Source: Rhizobium sp. Root1220 | GTDB lineage: Bacteria; Pseudomonadota; Alphaproteobacteria; Rhizobiales; Rhizobiaceae | Length of the DNA: 64,000 bases | Assembly (NCBI RefSeq): GCF_001426265.1 | Contig: NZ_LMDG01000009.1 | Location: 1 to 64,000 of the forward strand | Direction of reading: 5' to 3' | Shown here: piece by piece, positions 23,977 to 33,286 of the stretch | Position numbering within the stretch: the first letter of the stretch is position 1 | How the letters are laid out: each line of letters begins with the position of its first letter | Translations under genes and position numbers: made by a program | Notes under the pieces: model-generated | Told to the model about the DNA's origin: nothing | The model's input: only the letters and a program-made list of their open reading frames with translations | Database searches by the model: none

Positions 23977-26835
23977 ATGGCAGACAAAATGCTTATCGAC
24001 GCGTCTCACGAGGAAGAGACGCGCGTCGTTGTCGTTCGCGGAAACCGCATAGAAGAATTTGACTTCGAGTCACAGCACAAGAAGCAAATTCGCGGCAACA
24101 TCTATCTCGCAAAGGTAACGAGGGTAGAGCCCTCGCTGCAAGCCGCATTCGTCGATTACGGCGGCAACCGGCATGGCTTCCTGGCCTTTGCCGAAATCCA
24201 TCCCGACTACTACCAGATCCCGCTGGCCGACCGTCAGGCCCTGTTGCGTGCGGAAGCCGAAGAGCATCGTCGCGACGACGATGTCGAGCAGGTCGAAACC
24301 GCGACGATGGATCCTGCAACCCAAGCGCAGCCTGATGTCGGAATCGTGGCCGAGGGCGACCCGGCCACCATGGCCGAAGGGGCCATGCCGGCTGTCGAAA
24401 CAGCAGAAAGCGTAGCCGAAGAGGGCCCCGTCAAGAAAGCCAAGCCGCGCCGTAGTCGCAAGAAGGTTGTACCGGTTGCCGATACCGAAACGGCGGCAGC
24501 GAGCACCGATAGCGAGGTCACCGCTGCGACCGGCAGTGAGGACGACGGTTCTTCCGGCGGCGAAATGGCAGCGATGGTCGAGACGGACTCGATCTCCGAG
24601 GACGTTGACGCCCGCCGCCGTGGCGGTGATGACGATGACGATGATCATGATCACGAAGAAGAAGTGATCGAGAACGTCGGCGCCGAAGACGCGATGGAAG
24701 AAGTTCCCGATCGCGTGCAGCGCAAGCCGCGCAAGCAGTACCGCATCCAGGAAGTCATCAAGCGTCGCCAGATTCTGCTCGTTCAGGTCGCCAAGGAAGA
24801 ACGTGGCAACAAGGGCGCTGCCCTGACCACATATCTTTCGCTAGCTGGCCGCTACTCGGTTCTTATGCCGAACACGGCACGTGGCGGGGGTATCTCCCGC
24901 AAGATCACCAATCCTCAGGACCGCAAGCGCCTCAAGGAAATCGCACGGATGCTCGAAGTGCCGCAGGGCATGGGCGTCATCCTGCGCACCGCAGGCGCCA
25001 ATCGCACCAAGGTCGAGGTCAAGCGCGATTTCGAATATCTGATGCGTCTGTGGGAAAACGTACGCACACTGACGCTGGCGTCGACGGCTCCCTGCCTCGT
25101 CTACGAAGAAGGCTCGCTGATCAAACGCTCGATCCGGGACCTCTACAACAAGGATATCAGCGAGGTCATCGTTTCCGGCGAGGAAGGCTATCGTGAAGCG
25201 AAAGACTTCATGAAGATGCTGATGCCGAGCCACGCCAAGGTGGTTCAGCCCTACCGAGACATTCACCCGATCTTCTCGCGCTCCGGCATCGAAGCGCAGC
25301 TCGATCGCATGCTTCAACCGCAAGTGACGCTTAAGTCCGGCGGCTACCTGATCATGACCCAGACGGAAGCACTGGTCTCGATCGACGTCAACTCGGGCCG
25401 TTCAACGCGTGAGCATTCGATCGAAGACACCGCGCTGCAGACGAACCTCGAGGCTGCGGAAGAAGTCGCGCGCCAGTTGCGCCTGCGCGACCTTGCCGGC
25501 CTGATCGTCATCGACTTCATCGACATGGAAGAAAAGCGCAACAACCGCGCCGTCGAGAAGAAGCTCAAGGAATGCCTGAAGAACGACCGCGCCCGCATCC
25601 AGGTCGGCCGGATCTCGCACTTCGGCCTGCTCGAGATGTCGCGCCAGCGCATCCGCGCATCCGTTCTCGAATCGACAACCCAGGTCTGCTCGCATTGCGG
25701 CGGCACGGGTCACGTCCGATCGCAGTCCTCCGTCGCGCTGCATGTGCTTCGCGGCATCGAGGAGTACCTGCTCAAGAACACGACGCACGACATAACGGTC
25801 CGCACCACGCCTGAGATTGCACTCTACCTTCTCAACCACAAGCGCCAGACGATCATCGACTATGAGGCACGCTTCGGTGTTGCCATTATCATCGATGCCG
25901 ACGGCTCTGTTGGAGCGCAGCATTTCGCAATCGACCGCGGTGAGCCCGTCGAAAATCCGGTGAAGATAGAAACCCTCTTCAATTTCGCGGCCATTCCTGA
26001 AGACGACGACGACGATGTCGTGATCGAGGCGGACGAAGACGAGGATGAAGAACTGGAAGAAAAGCCGGTTGCTGCCGAGCGTCCTGTGGCTGCTCGTGCC
26101 GAGAGCGAAGGCGATGGCCGCAAGCGCAAACGCCGCCGCCGCCGTCGCGGCCGCACTGGCAATGCCGAGCAGCAGTCGTCTGTTGACGCCGTTTCCGGGG
26201 AAGCTCTGGAAGGCGAAGACGATGATGGCGACGACGAGACCAGCGATGGCGAGGAGGACGTTTCCGCATCCGAGGCTCGCGACGAGAGCGACGAATCACA
26301 ACGCCGCAAGCGCCGCCGGCGCGGCAAGCGGGGCGGACGCCGCAACCGCGAGGACGGCGATCTGGAAACATCGTCCGCAGGATCTGAAGACGACGAGAGC
26401 CCAGTGGCTGCCAACGCGGGGGCGACCGAAGCTGTCAATCCGGCAACGGCTGCAGTCGAAGTGATCGAGACCGTAGCCGAGGAGGCGGTCGAAAGCCTGT
26501 CAGCCATGGCAGCCGTTGAGACGGGAGCATCTGTCACCGAGGATGTAAAGCCGAAGCGTGCGCGCCGTAGCCGCAAGGCCTCGCCAATCGAAGAGCCTGT
26601 CGTGGAAGATGCCATCGCTGAGACAGCTCCCCAGGCCGAGACCGAATCGGTCGCCGCCGCTGCGGACCTTGATGCACCGACCGAGGAAGAGGCAAAGCCT
26701 GTCCGTGCCAACAGAGGATCAAACATCTCCTCGTCGGAACCGACGGTTAAGTCGACGCGCGGCGAAGCGGTCGAGGCCGAAGGTGATGGAAAGCCGAAAA
26801 AGGCCGGGTGGTGGCAACGCCGCGGTTTTTTCTGA
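23977..26835 (+). CDS. rne: Ribonuclease E
   Basis: A 952-residue endoribonuclease that starts decay of most mRNAs and processes rRNA and tRNA. The S1 domain (RGNIYLAKVTRVEPSLQAAFVDYGGNRHGFL) is split by an acidic low-complexity insert of about 160 residues (near 88-250) and resumes at YRIQEVIKRRQILLVQ. The catalytic region keeps SIDVNSG and VIDFIDM aspartates and the Zn-link CSHCGGTGHV. The C-terminal third is an Arg/Glu-rich scaffold with two arginine clusters, ending GWWQRRGFF. The ATG at 23977 (MADKMLIDASHEEETRV) follows GAGGAG; seven upstream codons were left out. Confidence 0.97.
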   Translation: MADKMLIDASHEEETRVVVVRGNRIEEFDFESQHKKQIRGNIYLAKVTRVEPSLQAAFVDYGGNRHGFLAFAEIHPDYYQIPLADRQALLRAEAEEHRRDDDVEQVETATMDPATQAQPDVGIVAEGDPATMAEGAMPAVETAESVAEEGPVKKAKPRRSRKKVVPVADTETAAASTDSEVTAATGSEDDGSSGGEMAAMVETDSISEDVDARRRGGDDDDDDHDHEEEVIENVGAEDAMEEVPDRVQRKPRKQYRIQEVIKRRQILLVQVAKEERGNKGAALTTYLSLAGRYSVLMPNTARGGGISRKITNPQDRKRLKEIARMLEVPQGMGVILRTAGANRTKVEVKRDFEYLMRLWENVRTLTLASTAPCLVYEEGSLIKRSIRDLYNKDISEVIVSGEEGYREAKDFMKMLMPSHAKVVQPYRDIHPIFSRSGIEAQLDRMLQPQVTLKSGGYLIMTQTEALVSIDVNSGRSTREHSIEDTALQTNLEAAEEVARQLRLRDLAGLIVIDFIDMEEKRNNRAVEKKLKECLKNDRARIQVGRISHFGLLEMSRQRIRASVLESTTQVCSHCGGTGHVRSQSSVALHVLRGIEEYLLKNTTHDITVRTTPEIALYLLNHKRQTIIDYEARFGVAIIIDADGSVGAQHFAIDRGEPVENPVKIETLFNFAAIPEDDDDDVVIEADEDEDEELEEKPVAAERPVAARAESEGDGRKRKRRRRRRGRTGNAEQQSSVDAVSGEALEGEDDDGDDETSDGEEDVSASEARDESDESQRRKRRRRGKRGGRRNREDGDLETSSAGSEDDESPVAANAGATEAVNPATAAVEVIETVAEEAVESLSAMAAVETGASVTEDVKPKRARRSRKASPIEEPVVEDAIAETAPQAETESVAAAADLDAPTEEEAKPVRANRGSNISSSEPTVKSTRGEAVEAEGDGKPKKAGWWQRRGFF

Positions 26836-26861
26836 GATTGATCTTCGGACGTAAATGACGG

Positions 26862-26893
26862 AATCCGGCTGTGGCGACGCAGCCGGATTTTTT
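26862..26893 (+). terminator. Rho-independent terminator of rne
   Basis: AATCCGGCTG (26862-26871) pairs with CAGCCGGATT (26880-26889) over 10 bp with an 8-base loop and runs into a six-U tract. It is 27 bases after the rne stop. Confidence 0.93.
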
Positions 26894-26920
26894 GTCGGCG
26901 CCCAGACCCGTTTAAGTTGG

Positions 26921-27481
26921 CTAGCTGGCCGGAATGTAGGTCAGAACCAAGTTGCCGTTACCAAATGCGCGATTGCCGGTCAGTTGCAGCCGTATCGTCT
27001 CGCCAATATCGGCGAACACGGACTGCCCGCGCCCGAGCACAATCGGCACGACAACGAATTGAAAGCCGTCGACCAGCCCCGCGGTCGCCAGTTGGCGGAC
27101 GATGCTACCGCTGCCAAGCACGACGAGATCCCTTCCCTGCTCTCGCTTGAGGACGCGGATCGTGTCGACAGGATCGTCGTTAGTCAGCCTCGTGTTCGCC
27201 CAGGTCGCCTCGCGCGTCTTTCTAGAGAAGACGAGCTTGGGAAGGCTGTTCATCCCTTCCGCCACAACCGGATCGTTTTGCTTGGCGACGGCGGTTGGCC
27301 AATAGGCCGCCATGAGGTCGTAGGTCACCCGTCCCATCACCAGTTCGCCGCCGGCGCTGGCGTTGCCGGCGACAAACGCGTTGAATTCCGTGTCGTCGCT
27401 GTGAGCCCAGTTCAGGTCACCATTTTCATCCGCAAAGTAGCCGTCGAGTGAAATGCTGAGGAATATTCGGAGTTTGCGCAT
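26921..27481 (-). CDS. Dihydrofolate reductase-like (RibD C-terminal family) protein
   Basis: A 186-residue protein beginning MRKLRIFLSISLDGYFADENGDLNW, the hallmark start of the DHFR-fold RibD_C family seen in many stand-alone reductases. GRVTYDLMAAYWP and VVLGSGSIVRQLATAGLVDGF are the usual NADPH-site segments. These proteins are NADPH-dependent reductases of mostly unknown substrate and are distinct from FolA. It converges on rne and is separated from ctaA by 116 bases. Confidence 0.88.
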   Translation of the reverse strand: MRKLRIFLSISLDGYFADENGDLNWAHSDDTEFNAFVAGNASAGGELVMGRVTYDLMAAYWPTAVAKQNDPVVAEGMNSLPKLVFSRKTREATWANTRLTNDDPVDTIRVLKREQGRDLVVLGSGSIVRQLATAGLVDGFQFVVVPIVLGRGQSVFADIGETIRLQLTGNRAFGNGNLVLTYIPAS

Positions 27482-27597
27482 GGAAAGGCTCCCGGTCCGC
27501 TAGCGTCCTACAAAGGACGCCGGCACCTGACTGGTTCCGACAACAAGCCGCCTATTATCTCGTGACAACGACGAACCCCGTCCCCGACGCCGCTTGT

Positions 27598-28701
27598 TTA
27601 ATCCCGCTCGGCGATGGCGGTCGCGTGCGGATACTCGCCATAGAAGCCGCGCCAGTTTGCGACGGCAAACCCAAGGACTACGAGCGCACCCGCCTGATGC
27701 AGCAGTCCCCAATGAAGAGGGACCGCCAACAGAAGCGTCATGATTCCGATTGCTGCCTGGATCGTCACCAGCACGAACAGCACGACGGCGCGCCGCGCGT
27801 GCGTAGTCGAAGGCGTCGCCCAAAGCGTGATGATCATATTGATCAACACCAGCGAAAATAGAGCATAGGCGCCAAGGCGATGAACGAACTGCACGGTCTT
27901 CGGATTCTCGAAGAAGTTGATCCAGCCCGGCTGTTGAATCAAAAGGTCCGAGGGAATGACGGCGCCATCCATCAAGGGCCAGGTGTTGTAGGTGAATCCG
28001 GCGTCCAGTCCGGCAACCAGTGCACCAAGATATATCTGGAATAGCGCGAAAATGGCAATTGCTGCCGCCCATACGTGGGAACGCCTCGTCGGGGCAGCAT
28101 CGTCCGAGTGGGGAGAGAGCCCGCGCGCGATCCACATACAGGAGACGAAGATCAGACAGGCCATGACAAGGTGCGTGGCGAGCCGATATTGGCTGACATC
28201 CGTCCGCACGGACAGGCCGGATGACACCATCCACCAGCCGATCCCACCTTGCAGTCCGCCCAATGCGAGAATGCCAACGAGCGGCCAGCGCAGACGCCGC
28301 TCGACCTTTCCGGTCGCCCAGAAATAGATGAGCGGCAAAGCAAAGATCACGCCAATGCCACGGGCGATCAGGCGATGCGCCCATTCCCACCAGAAGATGC
28401 TCTTGAACTCATCGACGGTCATGTCGCTGTTGAGTTGATGATACTCGGGGATGCGTTGGTAGAGCTTGAACTCCTCCTCCCACTCCGCGGCACTCAAAGG
28501 AGGAATCACGCCATGGATCGGCTTCCACTCCGTGATTGACAGACCCGAGTTCGTTAGCCGTGTGGCGCCGCCGACGATCACAAGACAGAACAGCGCCAGC
28601 AGCACGAATCCAAGCCAAATACGGACGGCGCGACGATCGCTGTCCTGCTTGTGCACCTGACGCAAAATTTCCTGTTCCGTCGGTGGGTTCGCGATAGCCA
28701 T
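27598..28701 (-). CDS. ctaA: Heme A synthase (COX15/CtaA)
   Basis: A 367-residue inner-membrane protein with about eight membrane segments in two similar halves and the paired histidines seen in HRLIARG, ATHLVMA, VHRLGAY and LHQAGAL. It oxidises heme O to heme A for aa3-type cytochrome oxidase. The ATG at 28699-28701 ([13 protein letters not shown]) has AAGGAG upstream; the open frame extends over 100 codons further but that part is low-complexity and antisense to the DUF2842 gene. Type 2 COX15, as usual in alphaproteobacteria. Confidence 0.95.
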   Translation of the reverse strand: MAIANPPTEQEILRQVHKQDSDRRAVRIWLGFVLLALFCLVIVGGATRLTNSGLSITEWKPIHGVIPPLSAAEWEEEFKLYQRIPEYHQLNSDMTVDEFKSIFWWEWAHRLIARGIGVIFALPLIYFWATGKVERRLRWPLVGILALGGLQGGIGWWMVSSGLSVRTDVSQYRLATHLVMACLIFVSCMWIARGLSPHSDDAAPTRRSHVWAAAIAIFALFQIYLGALVAGLDAGFTYNTWPLMDGAVIPSDLLIQQPGWINFFENPKTVQFVHRLGAYALFSLVLINMIITLWATPSTTHARRAVVLFVLVTIQAAIGIMTLLLAVPLHWGLLHQAGALVVLGFAVANWRGFYGEYPHATAIAERD

Positions 28702-28815
28702 GCCTGCTCCTTGTGTCGGGCAGTTGATTTGCCTTAGCGGCTCATGCAAAACAAGCCCCGAACCTTTGCGGCATGCCGTCGCGGTCGTTCCGAACCCAAG
28801 AGTGGAAAGTTTTAG

Positions 28816-29025
28816 ATGCCAGTCCGCCTTCGTAAATTCATCGGCACGATCGTCATCGTCGTTCTCGTGCTCGCCTACGCGGTACTGGCGAACACAATTG
28901 CCGTCGCAACACTCGGCAACGCGCCCTGGTGGGGCCACCTGCTCTACTTTTCCCTGACCGGCTTGCTCTGGGTGCTCCCTGCCATGGTCATCATCAAGTG
29001 GATGGCTGGACCCAAGCAACGATGA
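28816..29025 (+). CDS. DUF2842 small membrane protein
   Basis: A 69-residue protein with two hydrophobic helices (about residues 8-30 and 40-62) and a basic tail. [30 protein letters not shown] matches the DUF2842 family of alphaproteobacteria, function unknown. It is divergent from ctaA, which is a common neighbour in rhizobia and hints at an envelope or respiratory link. Confidence 0.85.
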   Translation: MPVRLRKFIGTIVIVVLVLAYAVLANTIAVATLGNAPWWGHLLYFSLTGLLWVLPAMVIIKWMAGPKQR

Positions 29026-29143
29026 AGCGTTAACGGCGAACTAACCCTGATACAGGGAAAGCCGGACTGCGCGCAGTTCATAAACGAAATGAACGCTTCT
29101 GCCCCCTATCCTCTCCGCTCACCAAGTAGACTGGAGAGATGTC

Positions 29144-30382
29144 GTGTTGACACGGAGTGTTCCCGTTCCGGATAGACCGGACGTGCCGGAGACCGAAGGG
29201 GGCATTTCTCGCGTTGAGTCGCTGGACGCACGATTTACCAACGCCAATCTCGACGTCGTCGTCATCGATGCGATGCCGACACTGGAGCAAGCCTGGCGTG
29301 AACTTGAGTGCGACGATCTGAACTCGTTGCACCAGGGCTATGACTGGTGCCTGGCCTGGGTACGAGCCTATCAAAACCCGCTGGCAATCCTTTGGGGCAA
29401 GCTGGCCCACGAGACCGCCTTCATCCTGCCGCTCGAGATCACGAGGTCGCACGGCGCGCGAGTTGCCACGTTCATCGGCGCCGACCACAGCAATATCAAT
29501 ACCGGCCTGTTTTCGAACCGTTTCCTGGAAGGAACTGGCGATCTCGATGCACATCGCTTCGCCGACCTGCTGCGGCAAGCACTGGCCGGTCTGGCCGACT
29601 TACTGCTGCTCCAGAATATTCCTCTGGAATGGCGCGGGCGCCAGAATCCGCTTGCTCTCCTGCCCATGGTCCAGAACCAGAACCATGCATACCGGCTTCC
29701 TCTTCTCGACAGCTTCGACACTACGCTCAGGCAATTGAATGCAAAAAATAGACGCAAGAAGTTTCGCGTTCAATCCAAACGTCTGGAGGCCCTTGGCGGT
29801 TTCGAGTATGTCGCCGGCGGCACCACCAACGAGCAGCATCGGCTCCTTGATCTCTTTTTCAAACAGAAAAGCGAACGCTTCGAGACACTTGGCTTGCCGG
29901 ACGTATTTGCCCGCCCCGAAACGAAGCAGTTCCTGCATGGGGCGATCGACATCCGCGACGCGGACCGGCAAATCCTGGGCCTCGAGATGCACGCGATTCG
30001 CCTCAAGGGTCAACGCGATGGATACATTGCGGCACTTTCCGGCATTTCACGGAAAGGCGATCACGTCATCTGCCAGTTCAGCTCGATTGACGAGAGCGTC
30101 GGTGCGGATGCGAGCCCCGGCGAATTCCTGTTCTGGCAAATGATCGAAGGTCAACACAACAAAGGCGTCAGCATGTTCGATTTCGGCCTTGGCGATCAGG
30201 GATACAAGCGCTCGTGGGCGCCTGTCGAAACAGCGCACTACGACGTCGTCCTGTCCCTTACGGCGCGCGGTAGCGTTGCCGGTCTGGCGCACCGCGCGAT
30301 CACACGCGGCAAGGCCTTCGTAAAATCACATCCTCGGCTCTACAGGATTGCGCAGCGCACGCGCAGGATGATTGGCGTCTGA
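29144..30382 (+). CDS. GNAT/FemAB-like acyltransferase of the polysaccharide locus
   Basis: A 412-residue protein with no signal peptide. The layout (WRELECDDLNSLHQGYDWCLAWV ... KNRRKKFRVQSKRLEALGGFEY ... HAIRLKGQRDGYIAALSG ... SMFDFGLGDQGYKRSWAP) fits the BioF2/CelD-like acetyltransferase family, whose members are linked to cellulose or exopolysaccharide synthesis. The start is GTG at 29144 with GGAGAG upstream; an ATG five bases earlier runs into a stop. It lies next to the Wzc-like gene and probably decorates the sugar, although the substrate is unknown. Confidence 0.8.
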   Translation: MLTRSVPVPDRPDVPETEGGISRVESLDARFTNANLDVVVIDAMPTLEQAWRELECDDLNSLHQGYDWCLAWVRAYQNPLAILWGKLAHETAFILPLEITRSHGARVATFIGADHSNINTGLFSNRFLEGTGDLDAHRFADLLRQALAGLADLLLLQNIPLEWRGRQNPLALLPMVQNQNHAYRLPLLDSFDTTLRQLNAKNRRKKFRVQSKRLEALGGFEYVAGGTTNEQHRLLDLFFKQKSERFETLGLPDVFARPETKQFLHGAIDIRDADRQILGLEMHAIRLKGQRDGYIAALSGISRKGDHVICQFSSIDESVGADASPGEFLFWQMIEGQHNKGVSMFDFGLGDQGYKRSWAPVETAHYDVVLSLTARGSVAGLAHRAITRGKAFVKSHPRLYRIAQRTRRMIGV

Positions 30383-32512
30383 TCAAGCGGCATGACGCGA
30401 AAGCCCACGTTCGACCGGCTCTTGGCTGCCCGACATCAGGATGACGCGCTCATAGCCCGCCGCTTCAAAGTCGGTCATTGCCGAGACGAACTCTTGCTCG
30501 GCAATCTCGGGCATGGAGAGAATGATTTCGATATCCTTGCTTCCCGTCAGGCGGGAGACGCCCGCTACGTCAGCAACCCCACATTCGACGATCACCAGAT
30601 CATAGGCGGACACCAGCGCATCGAGTAGCAGCGAAAGCCGATCGGCGCCACGCATTGCCCGGCGCACATCGCTCGCGCCCTGAGGGATGAAATGCGCGTC
30701 TGAGCGGCAATCGCCGTGGATAGTATCTCCGAAGGCAGCGCGACCGCAGAGCAAATCCGTTATGCCAAGTACGCTCTGATCGCCCGCCATGAGTTCGCTA
30801 GGATGACCCGAACCGGTCATATCGACCAGAATCACCCTTGAGCCCTCTTTCGCCAGGTGGCGGACAAGCCCTACCGTCGCTGCTGAACCGTCATCGCCGG
30901 TCGGCGAGATGGCAATGGCAAGCGGCGCGCGGCTACCGCGAAGGTAGTCCGCAACAGACGCGATCGAAAACTCGTTGGCCGCTGGGGCGTCCACCTCCTC
31001 ATCTTCGATATCCTCCGCTTCGGCGGGCGTCGCCAGCATGCTTTGCATGGCGGGAAGCGCATCGGTGCCCGGACTGTCGTCCTCCTCTGTACGCGACACA
31101 ACCTGGGGGATAACGACAGGACGCAGAGCGCGGCCGCTGAACAGTTCGGCCAGCATGATCGCAATCGACGTCATGATAAACGTTGCGAGAGCAGCCACGA
31201 TCACGATCGGAACCACCTTCGGGAAATATGGATCGACCTGCTGGATCGCCTTGGAGACGATACGGGCATCTGCAGGGCTCGAGTTCTTGTCGGCGCGCGA
31301 TGCAGCCTCGCGGTACCGCGACAGGTATGTCTCGAGAAGCTGGCGCTGGGCGTTGGCTTCGCGACCAAGGGCGTTGAGGCCGACCTCGTCCTCGCCCGCC
31401 CGTGCACTGTTCGCCTTCAGCTTGTCCAGCTGCTGCTCGAGTTCCTTCTGCCGAAGGCTGGCAACCTTCGCCTCGCTCTCGATGCTTGCCAGAATCTTCT
31501 GCGTCTCCTGGCGGGTCTGGGCCTTGATGTCAGCCAACTGGGCACGGAGGCCCTTGAGCCGTGGATGGTTGTTCAGCAATGAGGTCTGCAGGTCAGAGAT
31601 CTGCGACTGCAGTGCCGACTCCGTCCCCTTCAGGCGTTGCATCGACTGCGAGTTCATAATGTCCTGAAGCGTATCGGACGGCTCGCCGGAGGACAAAGCG
31701 TTGCGCACAGACTGCGCCCTTGCCTCGGCATTCGCCCGATCACCGCGAACGCGGGTCAGTTCGGCGGAAATGTCGTTCAGCTGCTGTGTCGGAAAGTTGG
31801 TGCCACCGGTCGTCGGCAGCAGGCCGTGCTCGGCGCGATACTCGGCAACCTTCTGCTCGGCTTCATTCACCTTCTGGCGAAGACCCTCGATCTCGGGCTC
31901 CAGCCAGCGAGTGGCCTCCGAATTGGAGTCGAGCTTCGCGCCGCTTTGCGCGGCAAGATAAACGGCGGCCATTGCATTCGGGATCGTCGCAGCCAGTTTC
32001 GGATCCTTCGACGTGAAGGTGATGCCGATCACGCGCGATCCCGGCACCTGATAGACCTGCAGCCGCTCGGTGAATGCATCGATGACCCGCTCCTCGGGCG
32101 GATTTTCGAAAGGGTTCTTCTTGAGATGGAGCGCGACGAGAATATCCGTGAGGGCCGAACCATTCGCGGCCGCGTCGAATTCAGGCAGCTCAAAAAGCTT
32201 CTGGCTGTTGATGACCTGCTTTATCAGGTCGGCCGATTGCAACAGTTGGACCTGGCTTGCGATGTTGAGTTCATCGAGTAACGGGCTAGCGCTGGCATCA
32301 TTCGTCTGTGCGTTGGAGAAGGCGGCGGCACGCGGCTCAATGAGGATGCGTGTCTCGCTCCGGTATTTCGGCGAGATCATCGCGGCGCCCGCGAAGGCAA
32401 CGCCCGCCCCGAGCAGCGTGATCGCCGCTACCTTCAGCCGGCGCGCCCAGACAGCGCGAACCAGCTGCCCAAGGTCAATATCGACATCCTGATTACGCGT
32501 TACGCCGGACAT
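30383..32512 (-). CDS. Wzc/ExoP-like polysaccharide co-polymerase with degenerate kinase domain
   Basis: A 709-residue inner-membrane protein. A Wzz domain is bounded by two helices (near residues 25-48 and 440-465) with a long periplasmic coiled coil containing the ExoP-type QQLNDISAELTRVRGDRANAEARAQ segment. The C-terminal cytoplasmic domain has the BY-kinase outline, but the Walker A site reads SPTGDDGSAATV without the GK(S/T), the Walker A-prime keeps only ILVDMT, and there is no C-terminal tyrosine cluster. It probably controls chain length or export without autophosphorylation. The ATG at 32510-32512 was chosen (MSGVTRNQDVDIDLGQL). Divergent from the wza-like gene. Confidence 0.88.
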   Translation of the reverse strand: MSGVTRNQDVDIDLGQLVRAVWARRLKVAAITLLGAGVAFAGAAMISPKYRSETRILIEPRAAAFSNAQTNDASASPLLDELNIASQVQLLQSADLIKQVINSQKLFELPEFDAAANGSALTDILVALHLKKNPFENPPEERVIDAFTERLQVYQVPGSRVIGITFTSKDPKLAATIPNAMAAVYLAAQSGAKLDSNSEATRWLEPEIEGLRQKVNEAEQKVAEYRAEHGLLPTTGGTNFPTQQLNDISAELTRVRGDRANAEARAQSVRNALSSGEPSDTLQDIMNSQSMQRLKGTESALQSQISDLQTSLLNNHPRLKGLRAQLADIKAQTRQETQKILASIESEAKVASLRQKELEQQLDKLKANSARAGEDEVGLNALGREANAQRQLLETYLSRYREAASRADKNSSPADARIVSKAIQQVDPYFPKVVPIVIVAALATFIMTSIAIMLAELFSGRALRPVVIPQVVSRTEEDDSPGTDALPAMQSMLATPAEAEDIEDEEVDAPAANEFSIASVADYLRGSRAPLAIAISPTGDDGSAATVGLVRHLAKEGSRVILVDMTGSGHPSELMAGDQSVLGITDLLCGRAAFGDTIHGDCRSDAHFIPQGASDVRRAMRGADRLSLLLDALVSAYDLVIVECGVADVAGVSRLTGSKDIEIILSMPEIAEQEFVSAMTDFEAAGYERVILMSGSQEPVERGLSRHAA

Positions 32513-32704
32513 GCCTGAACTCCGAGAACAAACTCGCGGCGATCGTAAATGACTATAGTAACCCAACGGTTAATGTTCGGGCTTTGGGCACGACGGCGCA
32601 GCAAGGCAAAGCACCGGTAAAAAAATCGCAGGCTTTTACCAGCTATTAACCCTAACGGATCGATAACGACTGAGATTGAATTCGTTTCCCATGAGCAAGC
32701 ACGG
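32513..32704. promoter_or_regulatory. Divergent promoter region of the polysaccharide locus
   Basis: 192 bases between the Wzc-like gene (minus) and the Wza-like gene (plus). It is AT-richer than its surroundings and must hold both promoters. I see no strong operator by eye. Confidence 0.5.
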
Positions 32705-33280
32705 ATGCCTTTCGTACAGCCCAAATTATTGATGGCATTGAGCCTTGCCGCCATGACAGTGGCAGTGAGCGGCTGCAATAGCTACAAGCCCGCACCACGC
32801 GCTTTCAATGAGGCGACGATCCAGCCTTACGCACTGGACAGCGGTGACCGGCTGCGGATAACCGTGTTCGACCAGCCGAGCATGACCAACACCTACACGA
32901 TCGACCAGGCCGGTTATATCGCGTTTCCTCTCGTCGGCCAGGTGCCGGCCCGGGGTCGCACTCTCCAGCAGCTGTCCGGGCAGATCGCCCAGAAGCTCAA
33001 GCAGGGTTACCTGCGGGATCCGGACGTGACAATCGACGTCGACCGTTACCGTTCCGTCTTCATCATGGGCGAAGTCGGGCAATCGGGCCAATACGCCTAT
33101 GTGCCTGGAATGACCGTCCAGAATGCCGTAGCTGTGGCCGGCGGCTTCACCTCGCGCGCCAATCAGAGCGCTGTCGATGTAACACGAAAAATCAACGGGC
33201 AGGTGATGACAGGACGCGTCAACATCTCCTCGGCGATCGTTGCCGGCGATACGATCTACGTCCGCGAACGGCTGTTCTGA
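32705..33280 (+). CDS. Wza-like polysaccharide export lipoprotein
   Basis: A 191-residue lipoprotein: signal peptide with lipobox VSGC (Cys24), a polysaccharide-export domain beginning YALDSGDRLRITVFDQPSMTNTYTIDQAGYIAFPLVGQV, and SLBB repeats (FIMGEVGQSGQYAYVPGMTVQNAVAVAGG). It lacks the C-terminal helix of E. coli Wza and is short, like the rhizobial ExoF/UppC-type proteins. Role: outer-membrane or periplasmic export conduit working with the divergent Wzc-like protein. The glycosyltransferase starts 6 bases after its stop. Confidence 0.92.
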   Translation: MPFVQPKLLMALSLAAMTVAVSGCNSYKPAPRAFNEATIQPYALDSGDRLRITVFDQPSMTNTYTIDQAGYIAFPLVGQVPARGRTLQQLSGQIAQKLKQGYLRDPDVTIDVDRYRSVFIMGEVGQSGQYAYVPGMTVQNAVAVAGGFTSRANQSAVDVTRKINGQVMTGRVNISSAIVAGDTIYVRERLF

Positions 33281-33286
33281 TCGCAG

